Positions 1-6,441 of a stretch of 19,418 nt of DNA are shown here, in pieces; position 1 is the first letter of the stretch, and each line of letters begins with the position of its first letter. The position numbers and the translations under genes were made by a program. The stretch spans positions 1-19,418 of the forward strand of contig JAUYJH010000120.1 of assembly GCA_030688705.1 (NCBI GenBank), in the 5' to 3' direction. Under the pieces are notes generated by a model. It was not told the origin of the DNA. It saw only the letters and a list, made by a program, of their open reading frames with translations, and did not search any database. The DNA is from Deltaproteobacteria bacterium. GTDB taxonomy: Bacteria; UBA10199; SPLOWO2-01-44-7.

Positions 1-564
1 AAAACCGATTTTCAAAAGATTCAGGGCCAATTTTTCATTGAGTAAAAGGGGGGGCAAATTGAATGTCAGCACATCGAATTTTTTCTCTTTCAGGCGCCGT
101 TCATGAAGCCAAAAAACAATCCCCAAAACAAAACAGCCGAAAAGAAAAACAAGGCTTAAAAGAGCCGAAAAAAGATGCCCGGTCAAAAGCCACCGGTTTT
201 TGCTGAAGAGATAAACAAGATAGAATGAGTCGTGGCTCCGGTCCAAAGAGAGGACAAAAAGCATGAAGGCCAGCGGCAGAAAAAAGGCCCCCAAAGACTG
301 TAGGCGATAACGAAACAGTATCCACAAAAAAAGCAGAACAAGCCCCAGCGAAACCAAAAAAAGGATATCGCCCAAACCGGTCACCACCGGCGGCCCTCTC
401 TCCATCAAATAAAACAAAACCAGATAGAGGATTTGCAAAAGGGCCCCCAAAAATGTGAAGATTTTTGCCGCCAATCCGGTGGGGTAGCCGAAGAGCAAAA
501 TAAGATAAAGCAGGCTTGCCAGCGCGTATAAAAAAAGCCCCGGAACAAGGCAAATTTGGGTCAT
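1..564 (-). CDS. CcsA/HemX-like membrane protein, 3' end cut by window edge
   Basis: The minus-strand frame starting ATG at 564 stays open for 188 codons and runs off the left edge, so the C-terminus is missing. The product is strongly hydrophobic, with about five membrane segments (roughly residues 3-25, 30-55, 62-82, 86-105 and 124-148). These are followed by a basic stretch LHERRLKEKK and then a soluble turn with LPPLLLNEKLALNLLKIGF. This matches the N-terminal half of the cytochrome c assembly/HemX family (CcsA, YpjD), in which helices precede a conserved basic LxERxLKxK motif; the haem-handling WWD region would lie in the missing part. In related bacteria such genes often precede hemA, which would be off the window. 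The start overlaps the yraN stop as ATGA, implying translational coupling. An overlapping open frame at 101-583 is a shadow. The family call is fairly sure; the exact role (haem handling or HemA regulation) is not. Confidence 0.75.
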   Translation of the reverse strand, partial: MTQICLVPGLFLYALASLLYLILLFGYPTGLAAKIFTFLGALLQILYLVLFYLMERGPPVVTGLGDILFLVSLGLVLLFLWILFRYRLQSLGAFFLPLAFMLFVLSLDRSHDSFYLVYLFSKNRWLLTGHLFSALLSLVFLFGCFVLGIVFWLHERRLKEKKFDVLTFNLPPLLLNEKLALNLLKIGF

Positions 565-941
565 GAAATGATATCCTCCACAAAAAAGACTTTTGGGTCT
601 TGGGGCCCCCAACTAATCCCCAAAAGGGACAAATGCAACCTGTTTTCGGTCAGTTTAAAACGGGTGGCGTACCAGAGGGCCATTTTTTTAAGCCGTTCCA
701 CGCGGTAAAAAGGGAGGCTCTCCAAGGGGTGGCCATAATCATTTGTGGTGCGGGTTTTAACCTCTACAAAATGGGTATGCTCCCCTTTTTGGGCGATGAT
801 GTCGATCTCCCCCCAACGAGTCCGGAAGTTCCTTTCTTTGATCTTGAATCCTTTGTTTTTAAGATAAGTTACGGCGAATTCTTCCCCTTTGGCACCGGTC
901 TGCCGGTTTATATTGACTTTTTTCCGGGCTCTGTTAAACAT
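561..941 (-). CDS. yraN: YraN family (UPF0102) nuclease-like protein
   Basis: A 126-residue protein of the normal family size. It carries the UPF0102 signature: an N-terminal GAKGEEFAVTYLKNKGFKI block (about 16-34), RNFRTRWGEIDIIA (about 38-51) and FVEVKTR (about 58-64). The E, D and ExK residues match the active-site pattern of restriction-endonuclease-fold nucleases, a fold known for the family, but no substrate has been settled. Its stop overlaps the start of the CcsA-like gene by four bases. Its start lies only 23 bp from the divergently transcribed rpmB start, so the two 5' control regions must overlap. There is no strong ribosome binding site before the ATG. Confidence 0.93.
   Translation of the reverse strand: MFNRARKKVNINRQTGAKGEEFAVTYLKNKGFKIKERNFRTRWGEIDIIAQKGEHTHFVEVKTRTTNDYGHPLESLPFYRVERLKKMALWYATRFKLTENRLHLSLLGISWGPQDPKVFFVEDIIS
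913..941 (+). promoter_or_regulatory. candidate promoter for rpmB inside the yraN 5' end
   Basis: TTGACT at 913-918 is followed after 17 bp by AAACAT (or, at 16 bp, TAAACA), only a weak match to a -10 box. It is the best candidate found upstream of rpmB and would lie within the first codons of yraN. Confidence is low because the -10 is poor. Confidence 0.25.
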
Positions 942-964
942 CGCGCCACTTTAGGGAAAAACAT

Positions 965-1156
965 ATGGCAAAACAATGTGAAATTTGCGGCAAGAAACCG
1001 GTCACGGGGCACAAGGTCTCCCACTCCAATATCAAGACCAAAACACGCAACTTCCCCAATTTGCAAAAATTGAAGGCGGTTGTTTCCGGCAAGGTTCAAC
1101 GCATCAAGGTCTGCACCCGCTGTATCCGCTCCGGCTGGGTCCAGAAGGCGGCTTAA
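965..1156 (+). CDS. rpmB: 50S ribosomal protein L28
   Basis: This 63-residue basic protein is bacterial L28. It begins MAKQCEICGKKPVTGHKVSHSN and carries two CxxC pairs, CEIC (5-8) and CTRC (50-53), the zinc-binding form of the protein. The central RNFPNLQKLKAVVSGKVQRIKVCTRC region is typical of the family. It is a structural component of the large ribosomal subunit. An AGGG sequence about nine bases before the ATG can serve as a ribosome binding site. The gene is divergent from yraN with a 23-bp gap. The last two sense codons and the stop (GCGGCTTAA) lie inside a 54-bp repeat that recurs at the end of the next gene. Confidence 0.96.
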   Translation: MAKQCEICGKKPVTGHKVSHSNIKTKTRNFPNLQKLKAVVSGKVQRIKVCTRCIRSGWVQKAA

Positions 1157-1201
1157 TTCACAAGGTGCCTGGCACCTCATGAGGAGTCAGGCTCCTCGTG
1201 A
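1148..1201. repeat. 54-bp direct repeat, copy 1 (double-hairpin element)
   Basis: It is 54 bp and differs at one base from the copy at 2621-2674. It begins with the last nine bases of rpmB (GCGGCTTAA). The non-coding part has TCAC and GTGA at its two ends. Inside are a palindrome AGGTGCCTGGCACCT (1163-1177) and a hairpin GAGGAG-TCAGG-CTCCTC. It could act as a transcription terminator or attenuator for rpmB, although no U-tract follows it. The same AGGTGCC-N-GGCACCT motif recurs at 2636 and 14878, and a variant occurs at the right window edge. Confidence 0.92.
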
Positions 1202-1237
1202 GCAACTTTTCTAATTTCCCACCGATACCCTTTCTGT

Positions 1238-2629
1238 ATGTCTTCTTTTTTAAATCCCATGGCAGTCGGCTCTGTTCTGGCCCAAATTGAATCGGCTTAT
1301 ACCCAACTAGGCATGCCCCAAGCCGGCAGTGAAATGGCGTGGCGGGCCGTTTTGCCTTCTGTGGCCATCGATTATGGCGTGGAATATAAGGCAGAGAGCG
1401 ATTTGCTGACGCCCAATGCCACTCCGGAACTCCATAGACTTGTCAACGATTTCAAGAATCTGACGCGCGGAAAAAGGGCCGCTTTTCAGGAAGAGGCGAT
1501 TGGCGCCATACACGCCGAGTGGCAACGTGCCGGCGGACGTTTTCTTCTTTTTTCCGATGCAACGCTCGATGTTTATTTAAGCGCGATGCGAAACGGGGAG
1601 CAATTGGTTGAAGGGGGAATGGAGATGTATGGCGATTACGGAGGTCTCGATCCCTCTATTCTGAACAAAGGTTTAGGAACATTTTCCGGAGGTCGCGGAC
1701 AAATTCAGCTCTTGTCGGCTTTGGCGGTGGTCACAGGAAAACACAACTGGAATTTGCAGAGATTGCCGCAATTTTTGAAAACGGCGGGGGGAAAACCGAA
1801 AGAGCTGGGGTGGAAATATCTCTTGATCGACTGGCGGCGGGGCTACATCATCTTGCAAGATCAAACGGCGTTCCAAAATGGTCTTGAAGGCTACAAACTG
1901 TTTGCCGAAAAATATGCCGACGGCGATATGAAAAAAGCCTACCAGATTGCTTCCGCACTTCTCGACAAAGCCCAATTCAAGGCCCTCGGCTGGGGGAAAC
2001 AAATCCATCTCAAAGTCAGTGAGGTCGATCGGATCACAAAGATTTTGCTGGATGGTTTGAAAGAGGGCTCGCTCAAAGAGCGTAAAGGCTATAGAAAGTT
2101 TGCCACCGACCATGCCGACGGCGATATGCTCAAGGCCTACAAGCTCGCCTCGGCCCTGCTTGACAGCGCCCAATTCAAAGCCCTCGGCTGGGGGAAAGGA
2201 ATCCATCTCAAAGTCAGTGAGGTCGATCGGATCATAAATATTTTGCTGAATGGTTTAAAAGATGGCTCGCTCATAGGCCGTAAAGGTTATAGAAAATTCG
2301 CCACCGACCATGCCGACGGCGATATGCTCAAGGCCCACCTGCTCGCCTCGGCCCTGCTTGACAAAGCCCAATTCAAGGCCCTCGGCTGGGGGAAACAAAT
2401 CCATCTCAAAGTCAGTGAGGTCGATGTGGAAAAAAATCGCCTGCTTCAAGGATTGGCCGACGAAAGTTATGTCGCAACAGACGGATGGCTGAAATATTTC
2501 AAGACTTCCAAAGTTTCTCCCCAATCTTCGTGGTCCAACGCCAGCGCTCTGCTGGAGGAGCGCTTCGCCGAACTCGGTTGGCCGTCAGAAAGAGAGGCTG
2601 TCAAAATGGTTTCCAAAAAAGCGGCTTAA
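1238..2629 (+). CDS. repeat protein of unknown function between direct repeats
   Basis: I do not recognise this 463-residue protein. Residues 1-217 are a non-repetitive N-terminal region beginning MSSFLNPMAVGSVLAQIES. No signal peptide or membrane segment is visible, so it is probably cytoplasmic. From residue 218 there are three 66-residue tandem units (218-283, 284-349, 350-415) and a diverged partial fourth (416-463). Each has the frame G(Y/W)..F......DGDM.KA...ASALLD.AQFKALGWGK.IHLKVSEVD. The units look helical. A KELGW segment near residue 188 may be a worn-down earlier unit. The ATG is the first possible start after an in-frame stop at 1199-1201. No Shine-Dalgarno sequence precedes it; the leader is pyrimidine-rich. 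The gene sits between rpmB and the convergent rel and is bracketed by the 54-bp direct repeats, so it may be an acquired cassette. Its C-terminus, KKAA, resembles that of L28, QKAA, because both lie in the repeat. Confidence 0.8.
   Translation: MSSFLNPMAVGSVLAQIESAYTQLGMPQAGSEMAWRAVLPSVAIDYGVEYKAESDLLTPNATPELHRLVNDFKNLTRGKRAAFQEEAIGAIHAEWQRAGGRFLLFSDATLDVYLSAMRNGEQLVEGGMEMYGDYGGLDPSILNKGLGTFSGGRGQIQLLSALAVVTGKHNWNLQRLPQFLKTAGGKPKELGWKYLLIDWRRGYIILQDQTAFQNGLEGYKLFAEKYADGDMKKAYQIASALLDKAQFKALGWGKQIHLKVSEVDRITKILLDGLKEGSLKERKGYRKFATDHADGDMLKAYKLASALLDSAQFKALGWGKGIHLKVSEVDRIINILLNGLKDGSLIGRKGYRKFATDHADGDMLKAHLLASALLDKAQFKALGWGKQIHLKVSEVDVEKNRLLQGLADESYVATDGWLKYFKTSKVSPQSSWSNASALLEERFAELGWPSEREAVKMVSKKAA
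1889..2626 (+). repeat. in-frame tandem repeat, 198-bp period, 3 full units plus a partial
   Basis: Units start at 1889, 2087, 2285 and 2483, exactly 198 bp (66 codons) apart. The first three are highly similar at the DNA level. Unit 3 matches unit 2 in its first third (the block from GCCACCGACC to CTCAAGGCC). It matches unit 1 for more than 60 bases from GACAAAGCCC to the GAGGTCGAT block. The fourth unit has diverged strongly. Confidence 0.95.
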
Positions 2630-2674
2630 CTCACAAGGTGCCTGGCACCTCATGAGGAGTCAGGCTCCTCGTGA
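2621..2674. repeat. 54-bp direct repeat, copy 2
   Basis: It differs at one base from 1148-1201 and is in the same orientation, 1473 bp away. It begins with the last codons of the repeat-protein gene (GCGGCTTAA) and ends 2 bp before the stop codon of the convergent rel gene (2677-2679). The two hairpins lie exactly between two converging genes, so a bidirectional terminator role is plausible but not shown. Confidence 0.92.
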
Positions 2675-2676
2675 TA

Positions 2677-4830
2677 CTAACTCCTCACCCGCTCCACCGA
2701 AATAATCCCTTTCACCCGTTCGAGAGATTTGAGAACGTGTCTCAACTGCTCCACACCGGTAATTTCGACATCGAATGTATTGACCGCGTTGTGTTCTTCG
2801 GTGGTGCGTGCGGTCGCTTGGGCGATGTTAACCCCCTGGCTGGTGATCGCTTCGGTCATCGCCTGCAGCATGCCGGGCCGGTCGGCGCAAACCACCTTGA
2901 TCTTGGCAATGCGCGAAATGGGAGCCGACGCATCCCATTCGACAAAAATCCGCCGGTCGGGATCGGTGCTTAAAAGTTTGGAGCAATCGTGGACATGAAC
3001 ACTCACCCCTTTGCCGCGGGTCACATAGCCGGTAATGGCGTCCCCCGGCACCGGATTGCAGCATTTGCCAAAGCTGATGAGCATGTCGGAAACTCCGCTC
3101 ACCTTCACCTGCCCCAAAGTCCTCCTTGCGATTTTTCGGGCCAGCCGGGAAAGCGTGGTCTCTTTCACCGATTCTTTCGGCTTTAATTCTCCCTTGGGGA
3201 GCACAAAACCCAGCAGATCTTCCGGAAGAATTTTTCCGTAACCCATCGCCGACAAAAGACTCTCCTCTTCCTTAAACCCGTTTTCCTTCGCGTATTTCAA
3301 AACGGCCGGCTCTTTGAGGAGCTTTGTCGGTGAAAGACCGTGCTTTTGACAGGCCTGTTCCAGCAGTTCCCAGCCGACCTGTTTGCTTTGCGTGTGCTCC
3401 TCCAGTTTTAAAAATTGCCGGACCTTTGCCTTGGCCTTGGAGGTCTTTACAAATTGCAGCCAGTCGCGGTTGGGGCGCATGTCTTTCCGTGTCAGAATTT
3501 CGACGGAATCACCGCTGTGGAGTTTGTAACTTAAAGGGACGATCTTGCCGTTGACCCGGGCGCCGACACAGGCGTTGCCCACCTCCGTGTGCACGGCATA
3601 GGCAAAATCGATCGGCGTGGAACCCCGAGGCAGTTCTTTCAGTTCCCCCTTGGGGGTAAAAACATAGACATCATCGGCGAACAGATCGAGTTTGACCGTG
3701 TCCAAAAATTCGGCGGGGTCCTTCAGTTCGCTTTGCCACTCCAGCAGACGGCGTATCCATCGGAATTTCATCTCGTCCTTGGTTTCTCCGGCGAGTTTTC
3801 CCTCTTTGTATTTCCAGTGGGCGGCAATCCCGTGCTCCGCGATCTCGTGCATCTCCCGCGTGCGAATCTGAAACTCCACCCGCTCCCCTTCGGGGCCGAT
3901 TACGGTGGTGTGCAAAGATTGGTAGTTGTTCGCCTTAGGCATGGCGATGTAATCCTTGAACCGCCCGGGAATGGGCCGCCAAAGAGAGTGGATAATCCCC
4001 AGAGCCTCGTAGCATTGCGGCAGGGTATCGACCAAAATGCGGAAGGCGATCAAATCATGCACCTCATCAAACGGGATGTTCTGCGACTCCATTTTGCGAT
4101 GAATGCTGAAATAATGTTTCAGCCGGCCGGTCACTTCGCAGGGAACGCTGTTTTCCCGCATCGCCCGCGTCATCATCTCTTTTACGCTGGTGATATATTT
4201 TTCCCTTTTTTCTTTCCGTTCACTCACCTGCTCGTCGATCATCCGGTAGAATTCGGGTTTCAGAAACTTGAGCGCCAAATCCTCCATCTCCACCTTGAAT
4301 TCCTGAATCCCCAGCCGGTTGGCGATGGGGGCGTAGATATCCATGCTCTCTTGCGCGATCTCCGCCTGTTTGGTCTCGCTCATGGAGTCGAGCGTGCGCA
4401 TGTTATGCACCCTGTCGGCCAGCTTGATCAGGATGACGCGAATATCCTGCGCCATGGCCATGATCATTTTTCTGAAATTTTCGGCTTGTCTCTCTTCCGA
4501 GGTGGTGAATTTGATTTTGCCCAATTTGGTCACGCCATCCACAAGCTGGCGGATCTCGTTTCCAAAAAGCCGCTCCACTTCTTCAAGCGTCACACCGGTG
4601 TCCTCCACCGTGTCGTGAAGTAGCGCCGCTACGATAGAGGCGACATCGAGGCGCATTTTGGCCAGAAGAAGCGCCGCCGCCAGCGGATGCGTAAGAAAAG
4701 GCTCCCCGGACCGGCGTTTCTGCCCCTCATGGGCCTTGGCGGCAAACACATAGGCTTTTTTGATCAGGTCGAAATCGGCGTCTGGGTTATAGGCGGCAAC
4801 GGCTTCCAGTAAATCATCCAATCGAAGCAT
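2677..4830 (-). CDS. rel: bifunctional (p)ppGpp synthetase/hydrolase Rel/SpoT
   Basis: This 717-residue protein has the full long-RSH layout. The N-terminal HD hydrolase carries HEGQKRRSG (34-42), THP (47-49) and LLHDTVEDT (70-78, with H72/D73 and E76/D77). The synthetase domain follows (about 235-345), with KHYFSIHRKM, DLIAFRI, RFKDYIAMPK and YQSLHTTV. The TGS domain is about 388-449 (VFTPKGELKELPRGSTPIDFAYAVH), and a conserved linker with HDCSKLL leads to a C-terminal ACT domain (about 640-717). The RFKD motif (290-293) marks the bifunctional class rather than the synthetase-only EFDD of gammaproteobacterial RelA; both active sites look intact. The enzyme makes ppGpp during amino-acid starvation and degrades it otherwise. 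The MLRLDDLLE start is typical. No Shine-Dalgarno precedes it. It is separated from gmk by a structured 150-bp element and has its own candidate promoter. Confidence 0.97.
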   Translation of the reverse strand: MLRLDDLLEAVAAYNPDADFDLIKKAYVFAAKAHEGQKRRSGEPFLTHPLAAALLLAKMRLDVASIVAALLHDTVEDTGVTLEEVERLFGNEIRQLVDGVTKLGKIKFTTSEERQAENFRKMIMAMAQDIRVILIKLADRVHNMRTLDSMSETKQAEIAQESMDIYAPIANRLGIQEFKVEMEDLALKFLKPEFYRMIDEQVSERKEKREKYITSVKEMMTRAMRENSVPCEVTGRLKHYFSIHRKMESQNIPFDEVHDLIAFRILVDTLPQCYEALGIIHSLWRPIPGRFKDYIAMPKANNYQSLHTTVIGPEGERVEFQIRTREMHEIAEHGIAAHWKYKEGKLAGETKDEMKFRWIRRLLEWQSELKDPAEFLDTVKLDLFADDVYVFTPKGELKELPRGSTPIDFAYAVHTEVGNACVGARVNGKIVPLSYKLHSGDSVEILTRKDMRPNRDWLQFVKTSKAKAKVRQFLKLEEHTQSKQVGWELLEQACQKHGLSPTKLLKEPAVLKYAKENGFKEEESLLSAMGYGKILPEDLLGFVLPKGELKPKESVKETTLSRLARKIARRTLGQVKVSGVSDMLISFGKCCNPVPGDAITGYVTRGKGVSVHVHDCSKLLSTDPDRRIFVEWDASAPISRIAKIKVVCADRPGMLQAMTEAITSQGVNIAQATARTTEEHNAVNTFDVEITGVEQLRHVLKSLERVKGIISVERVRS

Positions 4831-4840
4831 ATTCGGGCTT

Positions 4841-4869
4841 ATACTACTTAACTACTTGAAAAAATACAA
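4841..4869 (-). promoter_or_regulatory. candidate promoter of rel
   Basis: On the minus strand TTGTAT (4864-4869) and TAGTAT (4841-4846) are separated by exactly 17 bp. Each box is a partial match to the sigma-70 consensus. The expected start of transcription would be near 4834, only about four bases before the rel ATG, implying a nearly leaderless message. That fits the absence of a Shine-Dalgarno sequence. The -35 box begins 6 bp from the end of the 4875-5024 element. Confidence 0.4.
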
Positions 4870-4874
4870 CTTAT

Positions 4875-5024
4875 TAAGAGCCTATCCTAAAACCTGTTGC
4901 GCGTCCCAATGGCTTCGTTGGGCCACCCCAAAATCCTCACGTACATCCGTGTACGCTCCGGTTTTGGGGGCCCCGGCCCGCCTCGCCCTTGGGCCGCTCA
5001 CGACGGTTTTAGGATAGGCTCTTA
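4875..5024. repeat. 150-bp inverted-repeat element, cloverleaf-like, MITE-like
   Basis: Perfect 20-bp terminal inverted repeats (4875-4894 and 5005-5024) enclose 110 bp. Inside are three hairpins. One is CCCAA/TTGGG near 4905-4925. The central one has CCCCAAAA (4926-4933) pairing with TTTTGGGG (4962-4969) around an inner CGTACA-TCCG-TGTACG (4940-4955). The third is GGCCC/GGGCC near 4975-4993. A TA dinucleotide flanks the AGAGCC/GGCTCT ends on both sides, as expected for an element inserting at TA. The element holds no open frame. Its right arm contains the gmk stop codon (TAA, 5022-5024). It fills most of the gmk-rel spacer. Confidence 0.88.
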
Positions 5025-5594
5025 GGACCGAAGGCCCAAAATCTCTATTATTTCTTTACAGGCTTGGTCCAAATCGCGGTTGATCACTTGAAAATCGTAT
5101 TGGTCCTTAAAGCCCAACTCATGGCGGGCGTTTTCGATCCGGAGTTTTTTTGCTTCTTCACTGTCTGTACCCCGGCTGGAAAGCCTTTTGATAAGCTCTT
5201 CAACAGAGGGGGGGAGCAAAAAAATGGTGAGACAGCGGCTGCCAAAAAGATTTTTAAGGCGCATCCCCCCCTGCACATCAAGATCCAAAATAACATCCCG
5301 TTCCTCCAAAAGCCACTTGTCAAGGGGGGCCTTTGGGGTGCCGTAAAAACAGCCATGCACCTCCGCCCACTCCGCGAATTCATTGTCGTGAATCATCTGC
5401 TTGAATTTTTGTTCCGGAATAAAATGATAATCGGCACCCTCTTTTTCTCCCCCCCTTGGGCTCCTTGTGGTGCAGGAAATGGAATGGATCATGCGGGGAT
5501 ATTGCTTCAGCAGTTTTTGTATGACCGAAGTTTTTCCGGTTCCGGACGGGGCTGAAAGGATGACAAGGCGCCCTTTTGTAAAAGAAGAGCTCAT
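5022..5594 (-). CDS. gmk: guanylate kinase
   Basis: Starting at the ATG at 5594 gives a 190-residue protein, MSSSFTKGRLVILSAPSGTGKTS, close to the normal Gmk length. A longer in-frame start at 5675 would lie inside yicC and adds no conserved sequence. The P-loop APSGTGKT spans residues 15-22. The GMP-binding CTTRSPRGGEKEGADYHF, the FAEWAEVHGCFYGTP block, LDLDVQGGMRLK and the lid region SRGTDSEEAKKLRIENA are all present. The enzyme phosphorylates GMP to GDP and feeds both GTP and ppGpp pools. Its start overlaps the yicC stop as ATGA. The stop codon is supplied by the terminal repeat of the 4875-5024 element. The rpoZ gene, often found between gmk and rel/spoT in proteobacteria, is absent. Confidence 0.96.
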   Translation of the reverse strand: MSSSFTKGRLVILSAPSGTGKTSVIQKLLKQYPRMIHSISCTTRSPRGGEKEGADYHFIPEQKFKQMIHDNEFAEWAEVHGCFYGTPKAPLDKWLLEERDVILDLDVQGGMRLKNLFGSRCLTIFLLPPSVEELIKRLSSRGTDSEEAKKLRIENARHELGFKDQYDFQVINRDLDQACKEIIEILGLRS

Positions 5595-6436
5595 TCGATG
5601 TTTTGAACCTGTTCCCGCAAATTTTCCATCAAGGCCTTGCATTCGACAACGTGCGATGAAATGGCCGCGTTGCAAGCTTTGGCGCCGATGGTATTGATCT
5701 CGCGGTGCATCTCTTGAATCAGAAAATCGAGTCTCCGGCCGATCGATTCCTTGAGTTGCAGCAAATGGACATACTGCGCGGCATGGCTTTTAAGGCGGGT
5801 CACCTCTTCGGTGACGTCCATCTTGTCCGCGGAGAGGTTCGTCTCGCCCCCGTTTCCGCTGGATGGCTTCATCACCTGCGCGGCCCTTCGCCGCCCGGAA
5901 TCATGGCGGCTTAATTTTTCGATTTTGGCGAGATGCTCCTGAAAACTTTTAAGCCTTTTTTTCTGATCGGCCGCCAGATGGGCCCCCTCGCGAAGGCGCA
6001 TCTTGTCGAGCTGGGCCAAAGCCTGCCCCGCGATTTTTTGAACCGCCCCCCAAAACCGGGCATAGTCCCCCTCTTTTTCTTTTACGGCGACAAAATTTTG
6101 CACCCCCATCAGCGTCAACGGATCGCTTTGCGGGGGAATTTTGAGGTTTTTTTGCAATTTGCGGATTGCATGCAGATACTTTTTGGCCAGATCCACATCC
6201 AGCTCCAACGCGGGCCCCCCGAACACCGGCTCCATTTCTTTGAGAAAAAGATCGATTTTTCCACGGTGGAGCCTGGTCTGTATAAAATCCCGCAACCGGA
6301 TTTCCAGAGACCCCATGCGCGAAGGGAGCCGCATGGAAATATCGCAATAGCGGTGATTAACGGTTTTGATTTCAATAGAAAGACGGCCCCTGCCCACTTT
6401 ACCGCTGGCATGGCCATAGCCGGTCATGGAATACAT
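5591..6436 (-). CDS. yicC: YicC family endoribonuclease-like protein
   Basis: This 281-residue protein is a normal YicC. It opens MYSMTGYGHASG, has INHRY-type NHRYCDISMRLP (about 28-39), and ends with the family hallmark: DVTEEVTRLKSH, GRRLDFLIQEMHREINTIGAKA and a final REQVQNIE. YicC of E. coli is reported as a sugar-nonspecific endoribonuclease acting in RNA turnover; the same role here is inferred from family membership. It is translationally coupled to gmk by a 4-bp overlap, an arrangement common in many bacteria. It follows the Trm112-FHA gene after 5 bp, so it belongs to the same transcript. Confidence 0.93.
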   Translation of the reverse strand: MYSMTGYGHASGKVGRGRLSIEIKTVNHRYCDISMRLPSRMGSLEIRLRDFIQTRLHRGKIDLFLKEMEPVFGGPALELDVDLAKKYLHAIRKLQKNLKIPPQSDPLTLMGVQNFVAVKEKEGDYARFWGAVQKIAGQALAQLDKMRLREGAHLAADQKKRLKSFQEHLAKIEKLSRHDSGRRRAAQVMKPSSGNGGETNLSADKMDVTEEVTRLKSHAAQYVHLLQLKESIGRRLDFLIQEMHREINTIGAKACNAAISSHVVECKALMENLREQVQNIE

Positions 6437-6441
6437 TACGT

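Noticed and set aside
101..583. 160-residue open frame on the minus strand
   Set aside because: It is out of frame with the CcsA-like gene that starts at 564, shows no family features and is rich in Phe and Cys; it is a shadow.
1889..2626. Regular tandem repeats considered as a CRISPR array
   Set aside because: The 198-bp period is a multiple of three, the units form one continuous reading frame, and there are no unique spacers or cas genes.
3589..4623. 344-residue plus-strand open frame
   Set aside because: It lies wholly antisense to the well-conserved rel gene and has no recognisable domain.
5595..5675. N-terminal extension of gmk
   Set aside because: It lies inside yicC, has no family similarity, and the ATGA overlap at 5591-5594 is a normal coupled start.
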